From the NCBI GenBank assembly GCA_035288865.1, contig DATDZA010000052.1, positions 28,757-92,756 of the forward strand: 64,000 nucleotides of DNA, read 5' to 3'. Shown piece after piece: positions 26,665-36,156 of this stretch (positions are counted from its first letter, which is position 1; every line of letters begins with the position of its first letter). A program made the position numbers and the translations under genes. A model generated the notes under the pieces. It saw nothing but the letters and a program-made list of their open reading frames with translations. It searched no databases and was not told the origin of the DNA. This stretch comes from GCA-2688775 sp035288865 (GTDB taxonomy: Archaea > Nanobdellota > Nanobdellia > Woesearchaeales > GW2011-AR4).

Positions 26665-27468
26665 ATGAATGACAACAAAATGATATCAGAAACTTTTGAA
26701 AAAGTCCGGCACAACAAGCCATTAGTCCATCATATTACTAATTGGGTCACTATTTATGATTGCGCTAACATGACGAGGGCTTTTGGAGCTTTGCCTGTCA
26801 TGGCTCATGCAAAAGAAGAATCTGCTGATATGGCTGCGATTGCATCTTCTTTGGTTTTGAATATCGGAACTCTAACACCGGAATTAATTGATTCCATGAT
26901 TATCGCTGGAAAGAGCGCGAACAAAAAAGGAATTCCCGTTGTTCTTGATGCTGTTGGCGTTGGAGCAACAAAATTAAGAGATAACGAGGCGCTAAGATTG
27001 TTAAAAGAAATTCGAATTGATATTATCAAGGGAAATTCGTCAGAAATCGCCAAATTGGCGGGAATGAATGTTACAACAAGAGGTGTTGAATCGACAAAAG
27101 TTGATGCTGACTTAACTGTTGTTGCAAAAAATCTGGCAAATAAATACAATTCAACCGTAGTCATTACAGGAAAACAGGATATTGCAACTGATGGCAAAAA
27201 AGTTTATTTAGTTAATAACGGTCATTCAATGATGGGGTCGATGGTTGGAACAGGGTGCATGGCAGCATCAATCATTGGAGCATTTGCCGGAGTTGAAAAA
27301 GATTACACCAAAGCTGCAGCATGTGCTCTTTCGTGCTTTGGCATTGCAGGTGAACTTGCCGCAGCAAAATCCCAAGGTCCAGGAAGCTTTCATGAAAATT
27401 TATATGATGAAGTTTATAATTTAAACTCTGAAAAAATTGATAAAATGGCAAGGGTTGAAGAGAAATAG
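26665..27468 (+). CDS. thiM: Hydroxyethylthiazole kinase
   Basis: This 267-residue ribokinase-like enzyme phosphorylates 4-methyl-5-(2-hydroxyethyl)thiazole for thiamine salvage. Diagnostic motifs are HHITNWVTIYDCANMT near the N-terminus, PVVLDAVGVGATKLR, IIKGNSSEIAKLAG and the anion hole GSMVGTGCMAAS with the catalytic Cys of GTGCM. With thiE at 41195 this suggests the cell salvages the thiazole and pyrimidine halves rather than making them. Copy B of the 3'-end element starts 2 bases after the stop. Confidence 0.92.
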   Translation: MNDNKMISETFEKVRHNKPLVHHITNWVTIYDCANMTRAFGALPVMAHAKEESADMAAIASSLVLNIGTLTPELIDSMIIAGKSANKKGIPVVLDAVGVGATKLRDNEALRLLKEIRIDIIKGNSSEIAKLAGMNVTTRGVESTKVDADLTVVAKNLANKYNSTVVITGKQDIATDGKKVYLVNNGHSMMGSMVGTGCMAASIIGAFAGVEKDYTKAAACALSCFGIAGELAAAKSQGPGSFHENLYDEVYNLNSEKIDKMARVEEK

Positions 27469-27469
27469 A

Positions 27470-27550
27470 GTGCACAATTTAACAGTTTTTTCAAGGGTGG
27501 GTGGAGGGTTATCCGATTCACTTCTAGTGCAATTATAAAGTTCCCTCCCT
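27470..27550 (+). ncRNA. 3'-end structured element, copy B
   Basis: GTGCAC (27470-27475), GGGTGGAGGG (27499-27508), AGTGCAA (27526-27532) and TTCCCTCCC (27541-27549) match copy A at identical block spacings. The blocks pair 1-3 and 2-4. The element begins 2 bases after the thiM stop. Only the blocks and the ATTATAAA before the C-run are conserved; other bases differ from copy A. Confidence 0.6.
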
Positions 27551-27583
27551 TAATAATTTAAAGGATAAAAAAATAATTCGAAT

Positions 27584-27940
27584 TTATAATTCCTTAATCC
27601 CTTCTTTAGTAACTGCCATCAATCTAATACCCAATCCTAATTTCAATAAAGCAGAAAGAATAGCCATGTGTTCTTTCCCGTTTCCTGAAACAATATTTAA
27701 TGCAACTTCCAAGCCAGTTAATTTTCCTTTAATTCCTTTTTGTATATCTGCTATCAATTCAAAAACTGGCTTCTGGAAATCAACAATAACAAAATCAATC
27801 TCTTTAGCGGATTTGAAATTTTTTCTTCCATGCTCGTTTGTAATTATGATTATATTCGACCAGTCCTGCTCGTTAATCAGCCTTTCGACGTGGCTCTGGC
27901 TTTTTTCTCCCGAAGATAAGCATGCAACCAAATCTGTCAT
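27584..27940 (-). CDS. Small Rossmann-like archaeal protein
   Basis: This 118-residue soluble protein has alternating strands and helices: DLVACLSSGEKSQSHVERLI, NIIIITNEHGRKNF, IDFVIVDF, LEVALNIVSGNGKEHMAILSALLKLGLGIRLMAV. The SGNGKEHMAI segment, followed by a helix and a strand, resembles the ligand-binding half of CARF-like folds, but the protein is too short to carry an effector domain. I cannot assign a function. Confidence 0.55.
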   Translation of the reverse strand: MTDLVACLSSGEKSQSHVERLINEQDWSNIIIITNEHGRKNFKSAKEIDFVIVDFQKPVFELIADIQKGIKGKLTGLEVALNIVSGNGKEHMAILSALLKLGLGIRLMAVTKEGIKEL

Positions 27941-28169
27941 AATTATTTTTGAATTGGTAATTGTATATTAATGTTTTTATATTTTGGCGGATAATTAAAC
28001 TAATTGATTATTATATTCAAGCTAATAATGATGGGAAAAACACGTCAAAAATTTTTATGACTTTAAAAAAGTACAGCATTTTTAAGAAAATGGTTTGAAT
28101 CAATATTTTTGTCTTTCTATATTTTAGCAAAAACAAAGATTTAAAAAAAAATAGAGATACCTCGCTAAT

Positions 28170-28802
28170 ATGAAGTTTGAAATAAGGTCCGCTGCTTTCC
28201 CACTGATTGCAGTTACAGTAGCAGTTTTTATTCTTCAGTTTGTATTAGGGGACTGGTTTTCTGAATCGTTTCTTTTGTCATCAGCAGATATATTCACAAG
28301 GCCATGGATTTTGATAACGCATATTTTTCTTCATGGCAGCCCGCTGCATTTATTTTATAACATGTGGGGACTGTTTATGTTTGGAACTCTACTTGAATCA
28401 AGGATAGGGGCAAAAAGATTTCTAGCATTTTATATTTCTGCTGGAGTAATCGCCGGATACATTTCAAGTTTCTTTTATTCAAGCTCATTGGGGGCCAGCG
28501 GGGCTTTGATGGGCGTGATAGGGGCGTTAATCATTCTCATGCCAAACCTAAAGCTGTTGTTATTTTATGTAGTTCCTACCCCTTTGTGGCTTGGTGGAAT
28601 AATATTCGCTGCATTGGACACTTTTGGGGTTTTCTTTCCATCCGGTGTTGGAAATATAGCGCACCTTGCAGGCATGGGCTTTGGCCTGTTGTATGGGCTA
28701 TATCTCATAAGGCAAAAAACAAAATTCGACAAGAAATTTTCTGTAAAGAAAAAATTAAATTCTGTGGATGTTGATGAATATTTAAAAAGCGGGAGAATCT
28801 AG
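28170..28802 (+). CDS. Rhomboid-family intramembrane serine protease
   Basis: This 210-residue membrane protein has six hydrophobic segments. The catalytic serine sits in GASGALMG (residue about 111) and the partner His in NIAHLAGMGFG; FLHGSPLHLFYNMWGLFMFG is the conserved loop-1/helix-2 region. Rhomboids cut substrates inside the membrane. A short basic tail follows the last helix. The convergent DUF4389 gene begins directly after the stop. Confidence 0.9.
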   Translation: MKFEIRSAAFPLIAVTVAVFILQFVLGDWFSESFLLSSADIFTRPWILITHIFLHGSPLHLFYNMWGLFMFGTLLESRIGAKRFLAFYISAGVIAGYISSFFYSSSLGASGALMGVIGALIILMPNLKLLLFYVVPTPLWLGGIIFAALDTFGVFFPSGVGNIAHLAGMGFGLLYGLYLIRQKTKFDKKFSVKKKLNSVDVDEYLKSGRI

Positions 28803-29090
28803 TCACTTTTTCTTGGTTTTGAATTCAACCGGATGCATTTCATTCCCAAGCTCTGAAAATGGAAAAGGCCTTGAGTTTGTTGCAAAAGTCATGTATCTTA
28901 TAAACCTGTAAGCCTGCGTCGTCCACATATTGCAGAATTCCGCAATTCCCCTGCTCCTATTTCCAGAAAATATGACATAAACCCAATGAAATAAACTCAG
29001 CACAACAACTAAAGTTTTCCATAATCCCAGAATTATTCCAGAGACAATCGCTACAATAATTCTCATCCATGCTTCTTTTCTTTCGGGCAT
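28803..29090 (-). CDS. DUF4389 membrane protein
   Basis: This is 95 residues from ATG 29090 (MPERKEAWMRI); an in-frame extension to 29177 is unlikely because AATATTTAAATATAC lies about 25 bases upstream of 29090 and gives a leaderless start. Two hydrophobic segments are followed by FHWVYVIFSGNRSRGIAEFC and AYRFIRYMTFATNSRPFPFSE, the DUF4389 hallmark. The family is widespread and uncharacterised. It abuts the convergent rhomboid gene with no gap. Confidence 0.75.
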   Translation of the reverse strand: MPERKEAWMRIIVAIVSGIILGLWKTLVVVLSLFHWVYVIFSGNRSRGIAEFCNMWTTQAYRFIRYMTFATNSRPFPFSELGNEMHPVEFKTKKK

Positions 29091-29222
29091 AGCACGCCCA
29101 TTTAATTTTGTATATTTAAATATTCCTATAGAAAATTGAAAATGACCTACTTGGCTTTTAATTAAAGCAAAGCCCAAATTATTGCTAAATTTTTTCTATT
29201 TTTAAAATGACTGATTAGCTTA

Positions 29223-29867
29223 TCAGCCGCATAGGTCAATCATTATCTTGTGCACTTTTAATATGTCATTCGTGTCGACAAATAGCATATACTCTGGCAG
29301 GCAGCCTATAGATTCGACAATCTGGATATTGTTTACAGCAAGCGCATTCATTATCGTGGACAGCACTCCGGCGGTCTCAATTGAGCTTGGACCAAAGTGC
29401 ATGCTTAACTCACTCAAATTTTTTGTTACCGCTACTACTTTATCTTTTGGAAAAATTCCAAGAATCTTCTGCAGATTTTTTTCGTCAACCAGAAGTTTTA
29501 ATGATTCTTTTCCTTCTGACAATCTCATCACATCCCCCCTATTGAGCTCAATCAGCGGAAATACGTTCGGGAGCAACTCAATTATTTTTGCTTCCCTTTT
29601 CATTGCTATCAATGCAATTTTTGTTTTTGTGGAGATTCTCGCTGATTTTATTATTTCTTCAACCTTTGGAAAATTTTTTTCAAACTTTTTTTCACTGACA
29701 TAGCGCCTTACAGAGCTTATCACCGCATCAACAGAACACTTGAGATGTTTTGTTTTGATAATATGCTTGGAAAGCGCCATCACATTAACTATCCCCCGTC
29801 CCAATTCCCTATTTATACTTGGTTCTGAATCTAAGAAATTCCAGATTTCTTGGGTTAAATTTGTCAT
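29223..29867 (-). CDS. Helical regulator with C-terminal ACT-like domain
   Basis: This 214-residue protein has a helical N-terminal part (NLTQEIWNFLDSEPSINRELGRG, then VISSVRRYV), a linker, and a C-terminal ACT-like module: VVAVTKNLSELSMHFGPSSIETAGVLSTIMNALAVNNIQIVESIG then LFVDTNDILKVHKIM. ACT domains usually bind amino acids and control enzymes or transcription. Proteins of this layout are found in DPANN and related archaea; the ligand is unknown. Confidence 0.65.
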   Translation of the reverse strand: MTNLTQEIWNFLDSEPSINRELGRGIVNVMALSKHIIKTKHLKCSVDAVISSVRRYVSEKKFEKNFPKVEEIIKSARISTKTKIALIAMKREAKIIELLPNVFPLIELNRGDVMRLSEGKESLKLLVDEKNLQKILGIFPKDKVVAVTKNLSELSMHFGPSSIETAGVLSTIMNALAVNNIQIVESIGCLPEYMLFVDTNDILKVHKIMIDLCG

Positions 29868-29962
29868 AATTTCATAATATTTGCTACTTTTATATAAATT
29901 TTGCTATTTTGGTCGTGAATTTTATATAAACCCATAACTAATCCATTTATGAGGTGAGTTGA

Positions 29963-30133
29963 ATGGAAAAAACTAACTACAATAAGTTTGGAAAGTATCA
30001 TGGCATTGTGCCGGGATTGTATGCTAGGCCAATTTACGTAAAAAGGCAGCAATCCACTGAAAACAAAAATGGGTTTCTTGGCGCAAATCAATCAACACTT
30101 GAAACTAAAATAGAAGAAATATTTTTCATTTAG
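29963..30133 (+). CDS. 56-residue small protein
   Basis: This short gene is preceded by GAGGTGA (29951-29957) at ideal distance from ATG 29963. The product begins MEKTNYNKFGKYHGIVPGL and is basic in the middle (YVKRQQ) with no Cys or membrane segment. Its stop overlaps the end of the convergent decayed Nudix gene. The ribosome binding site is the main support; no family is recognised. Confidence 0.5.
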   Translation: MEKTNYNKFGKYHGIVPGLYARPIYVKRQQSTENKNGFLGANQSTLETKIEEIFFI

Positions 30134-30568
30134 AATTTAATATTTCAAACCCTTCAAAAGCCATATCTCTGACATCCACTGGCACATGATTCTGATTCAG
30201 CTCTTTTTTTGAAAACCACGCCTGATTTTTTAGTTCATCGTAATTAATTTTCAATTTATCCGCATTAATAGTTTTACAAACATAAAATAAGCAGCAATGG
30301 TCATGATCTCCTACAGAATGCAAATTTATATTGAACGGAACTGCCAAATTTTTCTTGGCATTTCCTTCTCCTTTGAATTTATTATTATTAATTATTTTGA
30401 CATCAATCCCAACTTCTTCTTTAATCTCCCTTGGTAAGGCGTCATTAGGAATTTCATTTTTTTTGATAGGCCCCCAACCGGAAGCTACAAGTCTAATTTT
30501 TTATGATGAATAAACAAAACTTTGTTTTTGTTGTAAACATATCCTGCAACAACCAACTAAGTTTTCAT
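30126..30568 (-). pseudogene. Decayed Nudix hydrolase
   Basis: Reading minus from ATG 30568, the frame gives MKT, a TAG stop (30557-30559), then LVVAGYVYNKNKVLFIHHKK, a second TAG at 30485-30487 exactly where Nudix relatives have Trp (LDL[W]LPVGG), then a one-base deletion near 30468. The next frame continues IKKNEIPNDALPREIKEEVGID, a complete Nudix box (GX5EX7REUXEEXGU if the shifted Gly is counted), through to the stop at 30126. Both halves are otherwise undamaged, so the decay looks recent unless these are sequencing errors. The closest relatives are HxxK-type Nudix proteins. Confidence 0.65.
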
Positions 30569-30659
30569 TGAAAGAAGTTGAAATGTAACAAATATAAATT
30601 TTTGGAAATTGATCTAATCTTAATCCTATTATCGAGTTTTAAGGCATATTTTATATTTA

Positions 30660-30678
30660 TATTCAATATTGAAAACAA
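30660..30678. promoter_or_regulatory. Palindromic site upstream of CTP synthase gene
   Basis: TATTCAATATTGAAAACAA contains the palindrome TTCAATATTGAA. Two close relatives (TTTTCARTAYTGAARATAA) occur at 59219-59237 and 59338-59356. It lies about 120 bases before the pyrG start. It may be an operator for an unidentified regulator, or chance in AT-rich DNA. Confidence 0.35.
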
Positions 30679-30793
30679 ATCTAATTTATTCGCTAAACCA
30701 TAAACTATAAATAAACCTCGTTTCATTTCCAATTAATGCGACAAATTAAATTGAAGCAATTTACTTCTAAATTTTCCCGAGGTGAAACTTTCC

Positions 30794-32512
30794 ATGGCTA
30801 GATATATTGTTGTTGCCGGTGGGGTAATGAGTGGAGTCGGCAAGGGAGTCACGACAGCTTCAATCGGAAAAATTCTGCAGGAGCACGGCTACAAAGTTAC
30901 TTCAGTAAAAATAGACCCTTACCTCAACTTTGATGCAGGCACTTTAAGGCCAACGGAACATGGGGAGGTATGGGTCACGGATGACGGGGGCGAGATAGAC
31001 CAGGATCTTGGAACGTACGAAAGATTTCTCAACATAGATATTCCAAAAAGAAATAATATGACTACAGGTCAAATTTATAAGGCCGTCATTGACAGGGAAA
31101 GGAGAGGGGAATATCTTGGCCAGACTGTACAATTCATTCCGCATATAATAGAAGAAATCAAGGACAGGATAAAAAAGACAGCAGATACTAATGATTTCGT
31201 TATTGTGGAGGTAGGGGGTACAATTGGGGATTATGAAAATATTCCGTTTCTTTTTGCTTTAAAAAGTTTGGAACGAGATATTGGTAAGCAAAATCTTAGC
31301 TATGTTCTTGTAACCTATCTTCCAATTCCCTCGCACATTGAAGAAATGAAAACAAAGCCGACACAGCAGGCAATCAGGCTTCTTAGCGAGCATGGAATTT
31401 TTCCTGACTTTATAGTCTGCCGGGCAAAAAGAGCGCTTGACGAGCCCAGGAAAAAGAAAATTGAAATTTATGCCAATATCCCATCTGACCATGTTATTTC
31501 AGAGCCGGACATTGAGAGTGTTTACCAAATTCCTCTTGATTTGGAAAAAGAAAAGCTCGGAGAAAAAATACTGAAAGAATTCGGCATAAAATCTAAAAAA
31601 CAGCCTGACTGGAACGGCTGGAAAAAATTGGTTGATAATATTTTAAATCCAAAAAAATCCGTCAGAGTTGCAATTGTCGGGAAATATATTGACATTGGTG
31701 ATTATACATTGGCAGATTCTTATCTTTCAATAAACCAGTCGCTTTTGCATGCAGGCGCTTCATTGAATGTAGGCGTTGAAATAACCTGGGTTGACTCAAA
31801 AAAATTTGAGGAAAATAAAAAAAATCTTAATGAATTGAAAAATTATGATGGAATAATTGTTCCCGGCGGTTTTGGATCAAGCGGAGTTGAGGGAAAAATA
31901 TGCACTGCAAATTTTGCAAGAGTAAATAAAATTCCCTATCTCGGATTGTGCTATGGGCTTCAGATGGCTGTGATAGAATTTGCAAGAAATGTTTGCAATC
32001 TGAAAGACGCTAATACAACAGAGGTGAATTCAAAAACTTCCCACCCGGTTGTTGACGTGCAGCCTGCTCAAAAAGAAATTCTGGAGAAAAGCATGTATGG
32101 CGGCACAATGAGACTGGGAGTTTATGCCGCGCTTTTGAGAGATAAAACACAAGTTTTGAAATTATATGAAGAAACCGGAAGGCTTGAAGAAGATACAAAA
32201 AAACTTCAGGAATTGACAAAGGATAAAACTCAGGCATTTAGAATTGGATTATTGGAAAAAGGAAAGAAAGTTGTCTTGGAGAGGCACAGGCATCGTTACG
32301 AAGTCAATCCAAAATATGTTGACATTCTTGAGAAGAATGGATTGGTGTTTTCCGGCTATTATGAAAGATTCGACAAAACAAAATTAATGGAGTATATCGA
32401 ATTGCCAGGACATCCATATTTTATCGGAACACAGGCCCATCCGGAATTCAAGTCAAGGCTTGGAAATCCGTCTCCGTTTTTCTATGGTTTTGTGAAGGCA
32501 TGCTTAAAATAA
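30794..32512 (+). CDS. pyrG: CTP synthase
   Basis: This 572-residue enzyme converts UTP to CTP with glutamine. The synthetase domain has VVAGGVMSGVGKGVTTASIG, KIDPYLNFDAGT and HGEVWVTDDGGEIDQDLG. The C-terminal glutaminase has YDGIIVPGGFGSSGVEGK, the nucleophile loop PYLGLCYGLQMAV, and GTQAHPEFKSR holding the catalytic His and Glu. ATG 30794 is used because GAGGTGA (30779-30785) is its ribosome binding site; a GTG at 30782 would lie inside that site. Confidence 0.96.
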   Translation: MARYIVVAGGVMSGVGKGVTTASIGKILQEHGYKVTSVKIDPYLNFDAGTLRPTEHGEVWVTDDGGEIDQDLGTYERFLNIDIPKRNNMTTGQIYKAVIDRERRGEYLGQTVQFIPHIIEEIKDRIKKTADTNDFVIVEVGGTIGDYENIPFLFALKSLERDIGKQNLSYVLVTYLPIPSHIEEMKTKPTQQAIRLLSEHGIFPDFIVCRAKRALDEPRKKKIEIYANIPSDHVISEPDIESVYQIPLDLEKEKLGEKILKEFGIKSKKQPDWNGWKKLVDNILNPKKSVRVAIVGKYIDIGDYTLADSYLSINQSLLHAGASLNVGVEITWVDSKKFEENKKNLNELKNYDGIIVPGGFGSSGVEGKICTANFARVNKIPYLGLCYGLQMAVIEFARNVCNLKDANTTEVNSKTSHPVVDVQPAQKEILEKSMYGGTMRLGVYAALLRDKTQVLKLYEETGRLEEDTKKLQELTKDKTQAFRIGLLEKGKKVVLERHRHRYEVNPKYVDILEKNGLVFSGYYERFDKTKLMEYIELPGHPYFIGTQAHPEFKSRLGNPSPFFYGFVKACLK

Positions 32513-32618
32513 AATTAAATTTGCACTATTCTAATTTTATTAAAATTAATTAACCAATTATCAAAACCTTTATTAACCGTTCTTTTATCCTTTACTTTAT
32601 AATTAATTTGGGGTTGTT

Positions 32619-33632
32619 ATGGAAGAAAATAATGAAGTTAAAGTTGAATCACACCATCATACTGAACATAAAAAAGAAGAACATAAAATCGAGCCTAAAA
32701 AAGAATTCCCAAAAAAATCCTTAAAGCATTCTTTAATGGAGTTCTACGATAAAAAATATAAATTATTATTGATAATTCCTTTCCTCATACTCTTCTTCTC
32801 AATTGCACAAATTGGCTACCAGATTTACAGCACTGGAGATTTCATAAACAGGGACATTTCGTTAAAAGGTGGAGTGACCGTTACCGTTCCCTACGATAAG
32901 CCATTTGATATTTACCATCTTGAAGAACAGGTCAGGGCAAGTTTTCCAAAAAATGATGTTGTTGTAAGGACATTAAGGGCATCAGGCACGGTTGTCGGAG
33001 TAATCGTGGAAGCGGATATTGACGGCAACAACAAAGCCCAAGTCCAAAAATTCTTGGATTCTATTGCAAATTCTTTGCAGGCCGATTTAAGCAAAATTGA
33101 TTATGGAATAGAAATAATCGGCTCATCTTTGGGTGCAAGCTTCTTTAGAGAATCCCTGATTGCATTGGCAGTTGCATTTTTGTTTATGGGGCTGGTTATC
33201 ATGATTTATTTCAGGACTTTTATACCCAGCGTTGCAGTAATTGTTGCCGCTTTCTCTGACATGGTTTTTGCGCTCGCAGTTGTTAATATTCTGGGGATGA
33301 GAGTCGGCACAGCAGGCATTGCTGCATTTTTGATGTTAATCGGTTATTCGGTTGACACTGACATTCTTCTCACTGTCAGGGTCCTGAAAAGAAAAGAGGG
33401 AACCGTAATGGACAGGATTCACAGTTCAATCAAGACCGGAATGACGGAAACAATTACTGCAATTGTTGCCATAGTAGTTGCCATGGTAGTCACCCAGTCA
33501 GAAGTAATTAGGCAGATTATGATAATCCTGTTTTGGGGATTGATAGCAGATATTTTCAACACTTGGATTCAGAACGTAGGATTGTTGAGATTGTATGTTG
33601 AGAGAAAAGCCAAGAAAGGGATAACAATATGA
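32619..33632 (+). CDS. secF: Protein translocase subunit SecF
   Basis: This 337-residue SecF protein has a His/Glu/Lys-rich cytosolic N-terminus (about 1-48), a first membrane helix (about 49-70), an external domain with DISLKGGVTVTV and VVRTLRASGTVVGV, and five C-terminal helices including YFRTFIPSVAVIVAAFSDMV and LMLIGYSVDTDILLTVRVL, the conserved SecDF motif carrying the proton-path Asp residues. It works with SecD to drive secretion. The stop overlaps secD by 4 bases. Confidence 0.92.
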   Translation: MEENNEVKVESHHHTEHKKEEHKIEPKKEFPKKSLKHSLMEFYDKKYKLLLIIPFLILFFSIAQIGYQIYSTGDFINRDISLKGGVTVTVPYDKPFDIYHLEEQVRASFPKNDVVVRTLRASGTVVGVIVEADIDGNNKAQVQKFLDSIANSLQADLSKIDYGIEIIGSSLGASFFRESLIALAVAFLFMGLVIMIYFRTFIPSVAVIVAAFSDMVFALAVVNILGMRVGTAGIAAFLMLIGYSVDTDILLTVRVLKRKEGTVMDRIHSSIKTGMTETITAIVAIVVAMVVTQSEVIRQIMIILFWGLIADIFNTWIQNVGLLRLYVERKAKKGITI

Positions 33633-35350
33633 ACTACAAAGTTAAAAAATTATTAACAAACTGGCGTGTAATTATTCTCATATTCTTCTTAGTCGTATCA
33701 GTAATCGCCATTCATCCAACGTTGAGCAAAGGAGCTGCAATAAGGAATGTCATAACAAACAGTTCTGCAAGCCTTGCAGGAATTCCGCAGCCAAAGCCGA
33801 ACATACTTCCAGTCAACAGGGAAAGAATTATTGCAATAAACAATGCTCCAATCAATACAGTTGATGATTATTATAAATATGCATCAACGCTGGCTCCAAA
33901 CAGGACGATAACTGTAAAAACCAACAGGGCAGTATACAAATTATTAACTCAAGAAAATTTTGAAACAATAACATTAAACGAAACCGAAGAGAAAACAGTT
34001 GAAGAAATAGTTCAAAAAAGTGTAACGCTAAATGGCACAGCACAGTTAATCAATGAAACTGTAACAAGAATAATTACTACTCCAAAAACAAAGCAGATTA
34101 GCAAGGGAATTCAGGATTTGGGATTCAGAGTTTATGAAGCCCCGAAGACAAATATCAGGAAAGGATTGGACCTGCAGGGCGGGACAAGAGTTCTTCTCCA
34201 GCCTGAAGCGAAGCTCAACCCAACTGATTTAAGCACCCTGATTGACAACATGAAAACTAGGCTTAATGTTTATGGATTAAGCGACATAGTGGTTCGGGAT
34301 GCCGGCGACTTGAGCGGGAATCAATATATTATTGTTGAAATTGCAGGGGCAACAGAAGAAGAAATAAAGGATTTGCTTGCCAGACAGGGGAAGTTTGAAT
34401 CAAAGATAGGCAACAAAACAGTTTTCAGAGGTGGCCAGGATATAACTTATGTCGGCAGAAGCGCGCAGGATGCCAGAATTGAGGAGTGCAACCCTTCAGG
34501 TGCCAGCCAGTGGGTATGCAGGTTCAGTTTTGTAATTTCACTAACTCAGGCAGCAGCACAACGGCAGGCAGACGCAACATCGGACCTGAGTCCGGTAACT
34601 GATTCCACAGGCGCAAAAGAATGTTATTTGAGCGAGAAAATCCAGCTTTATCTTGATGACAAGATGGTGGACGAGCTTAGCATCGCATGTGATTTGAAGG
34701 GGCAGGCACAGACTCAGATTTCCATATCCGGGTCAGGAGTAGGTGTTAACCAGGTGGATGCGATTACAAACACCCAGGCCAACATGAAGCGCCTTCAGAC
34801 AATCTTGATAACCGGCTCTTTGCCGGTAAAATTGAACATTGTGAAAACAGATGCAGTCTCTCCTGTTCTTGGGGAGCAGTTCATTAACAACGCAATTTTA
34901 ATGTCATTGCTTGCAATTTTGTCTGTAGCAATTGTACTGGGAATAATTTACTGGAGATTGATCATCGCAATTCCTATTTTGATAACAATGCTTTCGGAAG
35001 TTTTGATTTTGCTCGGGGTTGCTGCTTTTATCGGCTGGAACATGGACTTGGCTGCAATTGCAGGAATTCTTGTCGCAATCGGAACCGGGGTTGATGACCA
35101 GATTGTCATAACTGATGAAACTTTGAAAGGGGAAACATCAAGCATTTACAACTGGAAAGAAAAAGTCAAGAGGGCTTTTATTATCATCATGCTTGCCTAC
35201 GCAACCGTTGTAGTCGCAATGATTCCTTTAATATTTGCAGGTGCCGGATTATTAAAAGGATTTGCAATCACGACAATCATAGGAGTCACAATCGGAGTAT
35301 TCATCACAAGGCCGGCTTATTCTTCTTTTGTGGAAATAATGCTGAAGTGA
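33629..35350 (+). CDS. secD: Protein translocase subunit SecD
   Basis: This 573-residue SecD protein has a first helix (about 13-31), then a PDZ-like stretch (ASLAGIPQPKPNILPVNRERIIAINN) unusual for bacterial SecD but seen in archaea. KGLDLQGGTRVLL starts the P1 domain and TDAVSPVLGEQFINNA precedes the six-helix bundle. LVAIGTGVDDQIVITDETL is the SecDF motif in helix 4. Order secF-secD with overlap matches other archaea. Confidence 0.92.
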   Translation: MNYKVKKLLTNWRVIILIFFLVVSVIAIHPTLSKGAAIRNVITNSSASLAGIPQPKPNILPVNRERIIAINNAPINTVDDYYKYASTLAPNRTITVKTNRAVYKLLTQENFETITLNETEEKTVEEIVQKSVTLNGTAQLINETVTRIITTPKTKQISKGIQDLGFRVYEAPKTNIRKGLDLQGGTRVLLQPEAKLNPTDLSTLIDNMKTRLNVYGLSDIVVRDAGDLSGNQYIIVEIAGATEEEIKDLLARQGKFESKIGNKTVFRGGQDITYVGRSAQDARIEECNPSGASQWVCRFSFVISLTQAAAQRQADATSDLSPVTDSTGAKECYLSEKIQLYLDDKMVDELSIACDLKGQAQTQISISGSGVGVNQVDAITNTQANMKRLQTILITGSLPVKLNIVKTDAVSPVLGEQFINNAILMSLLAILSVAIVLGIIYWRLIIAIPILITMLSEVLILLGVAAFIGWNMDLAAIAGILVAIGTGVDDQIVITDETLKGETSSIYNWKEKVKRAFIIIMLAYATVVVAMIPLIFAGAGLLKGFAITTIIGVTIGVFITRPAYSSFVEIMLK

Positions 35351-35389
35351 ATCAATAAATATAAAAACACAAATGCACTTTTTATCTGA

Positions 35390-35767
35390 ATGACAACAAA
35401 ACCTTGGGCGATTTTGCTGATATTATTGACCACTTTTCTCACATCTTCTGCGCAGATTCTTTACAAACTTAGCATTCCTTCGCTAACTTTCAGTATTAGA
35501 GGGATATTAACAAATTATTATTTGATTGGCGGCCTTGCTCTTTATGGAATCGGTGCAATTTTAATGATAATCTCTTTCAGGGGAGGAGAAGTTTCAGTTT
35601 TGTACCCTATAATCGCGACAAGCTATGTATGGGTCAGTATTTTGTCAATTTACTTTTTGAAAGAGCAAATGAATATTTTCAGGTGGATTGGGGTGTTTGT
35701 AATAATTGCAGGAATTATCTTAATTGGCTACGGCAGCAAGGAAGAAGTTCCGATAGTTGGTGTTTAA
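35390..35767 (+). CDS. Four-helix EamA/SMR-type transporter subunit (first of a pair)
   Basis: This 125-residue protein has four membrane helices. FRGGEVSVLYPIIATSYVWVSILSIYFLKEQM is the EamA/SMR core with the conserved Glu. The next gene is a clear paralogue starting at the following base, so the two probably form a heterodimer in the way of paired SMR transporters. Substrate is unknown; flipping of a lipid-linked sugar (ArnEF-like) is possible because those pairs look similar. Confidence 0.8.
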   Translation: MTTKPWAILLILLTTFLTSSAQILYKLSIPSLTFSIRGILTNYYLIGGLALYGIGAILMIISFRGGEVSVLYPIIATSYVWVSILSIYFLKEQMNIFRWIGVFVIIAGIILIGYGSKEEVPIVGV

Positions 35768-36121
35768 ATGGCAGCAAGCCTCTGGTCAATAGGATTGGTA
35801 ATTCTCGCAACAGTAGTTGGGGCTTTCGGGCCCATAATGCTCAAGAAAGCGTCGGCAAAAAAATTATACATCGTTACATCGCTGCTGACGAATTATCATC
35901 TTTTTTTTGGAGTCACTTTATATGGGTTCGGAACGCTTTTATTCATCCTTGCGCTAAAAGGCGGAGAATTATCTGTCCTGTACCCATTTGTCGCCTTGAG
36001 CTATGTATGGGTCAGTTTCCTGAGCGTTAAATTCTTGGGAGAGAAAATGAACAAATACAAATGGATGGGGATTTTTTTGATAATACTTGGCGTAAGCTTT
36101 ATGGGTTTGGGGAGTAATTAG
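35768..36121 (+). CDS. Four-helix EamA/SMR-type transporter subunit (second of a pair)
   Basis: This 117-residue paralogue of the preceding protein shows LKGGELSVLYPFVALSYVWVSFLSVKFLGEKM and ILGVSFMGLGSN at the end. The start codon directly follows the upstream stop. Both members share the GGE motif in the second helix-to-loop region. The heterodimer arrangement is inferred from gene pairing. Confidence 0.8.
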   Translation: MAASLWSIGLVILATVVGAFGPIMLKKASAKKLYIVTSLLTNYHLFFGVTLYGFGTLLFILALKGGELSVLYPFVALSYVWVSFLSVKFLGEKMNKYKWMGIFLIILGVSFMGLGSN

Positions 36122-36156
36122 AAACATTTTTAAATATTCTTCTTACTAAAATTAAA

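Noticed and set aside
27584..27940. Csa3-like CRISPR regulator
   Set aside because: Only a vague CARF-like pattern; the protein lacks a DNA-binding domain and there is no CRISPR locus.
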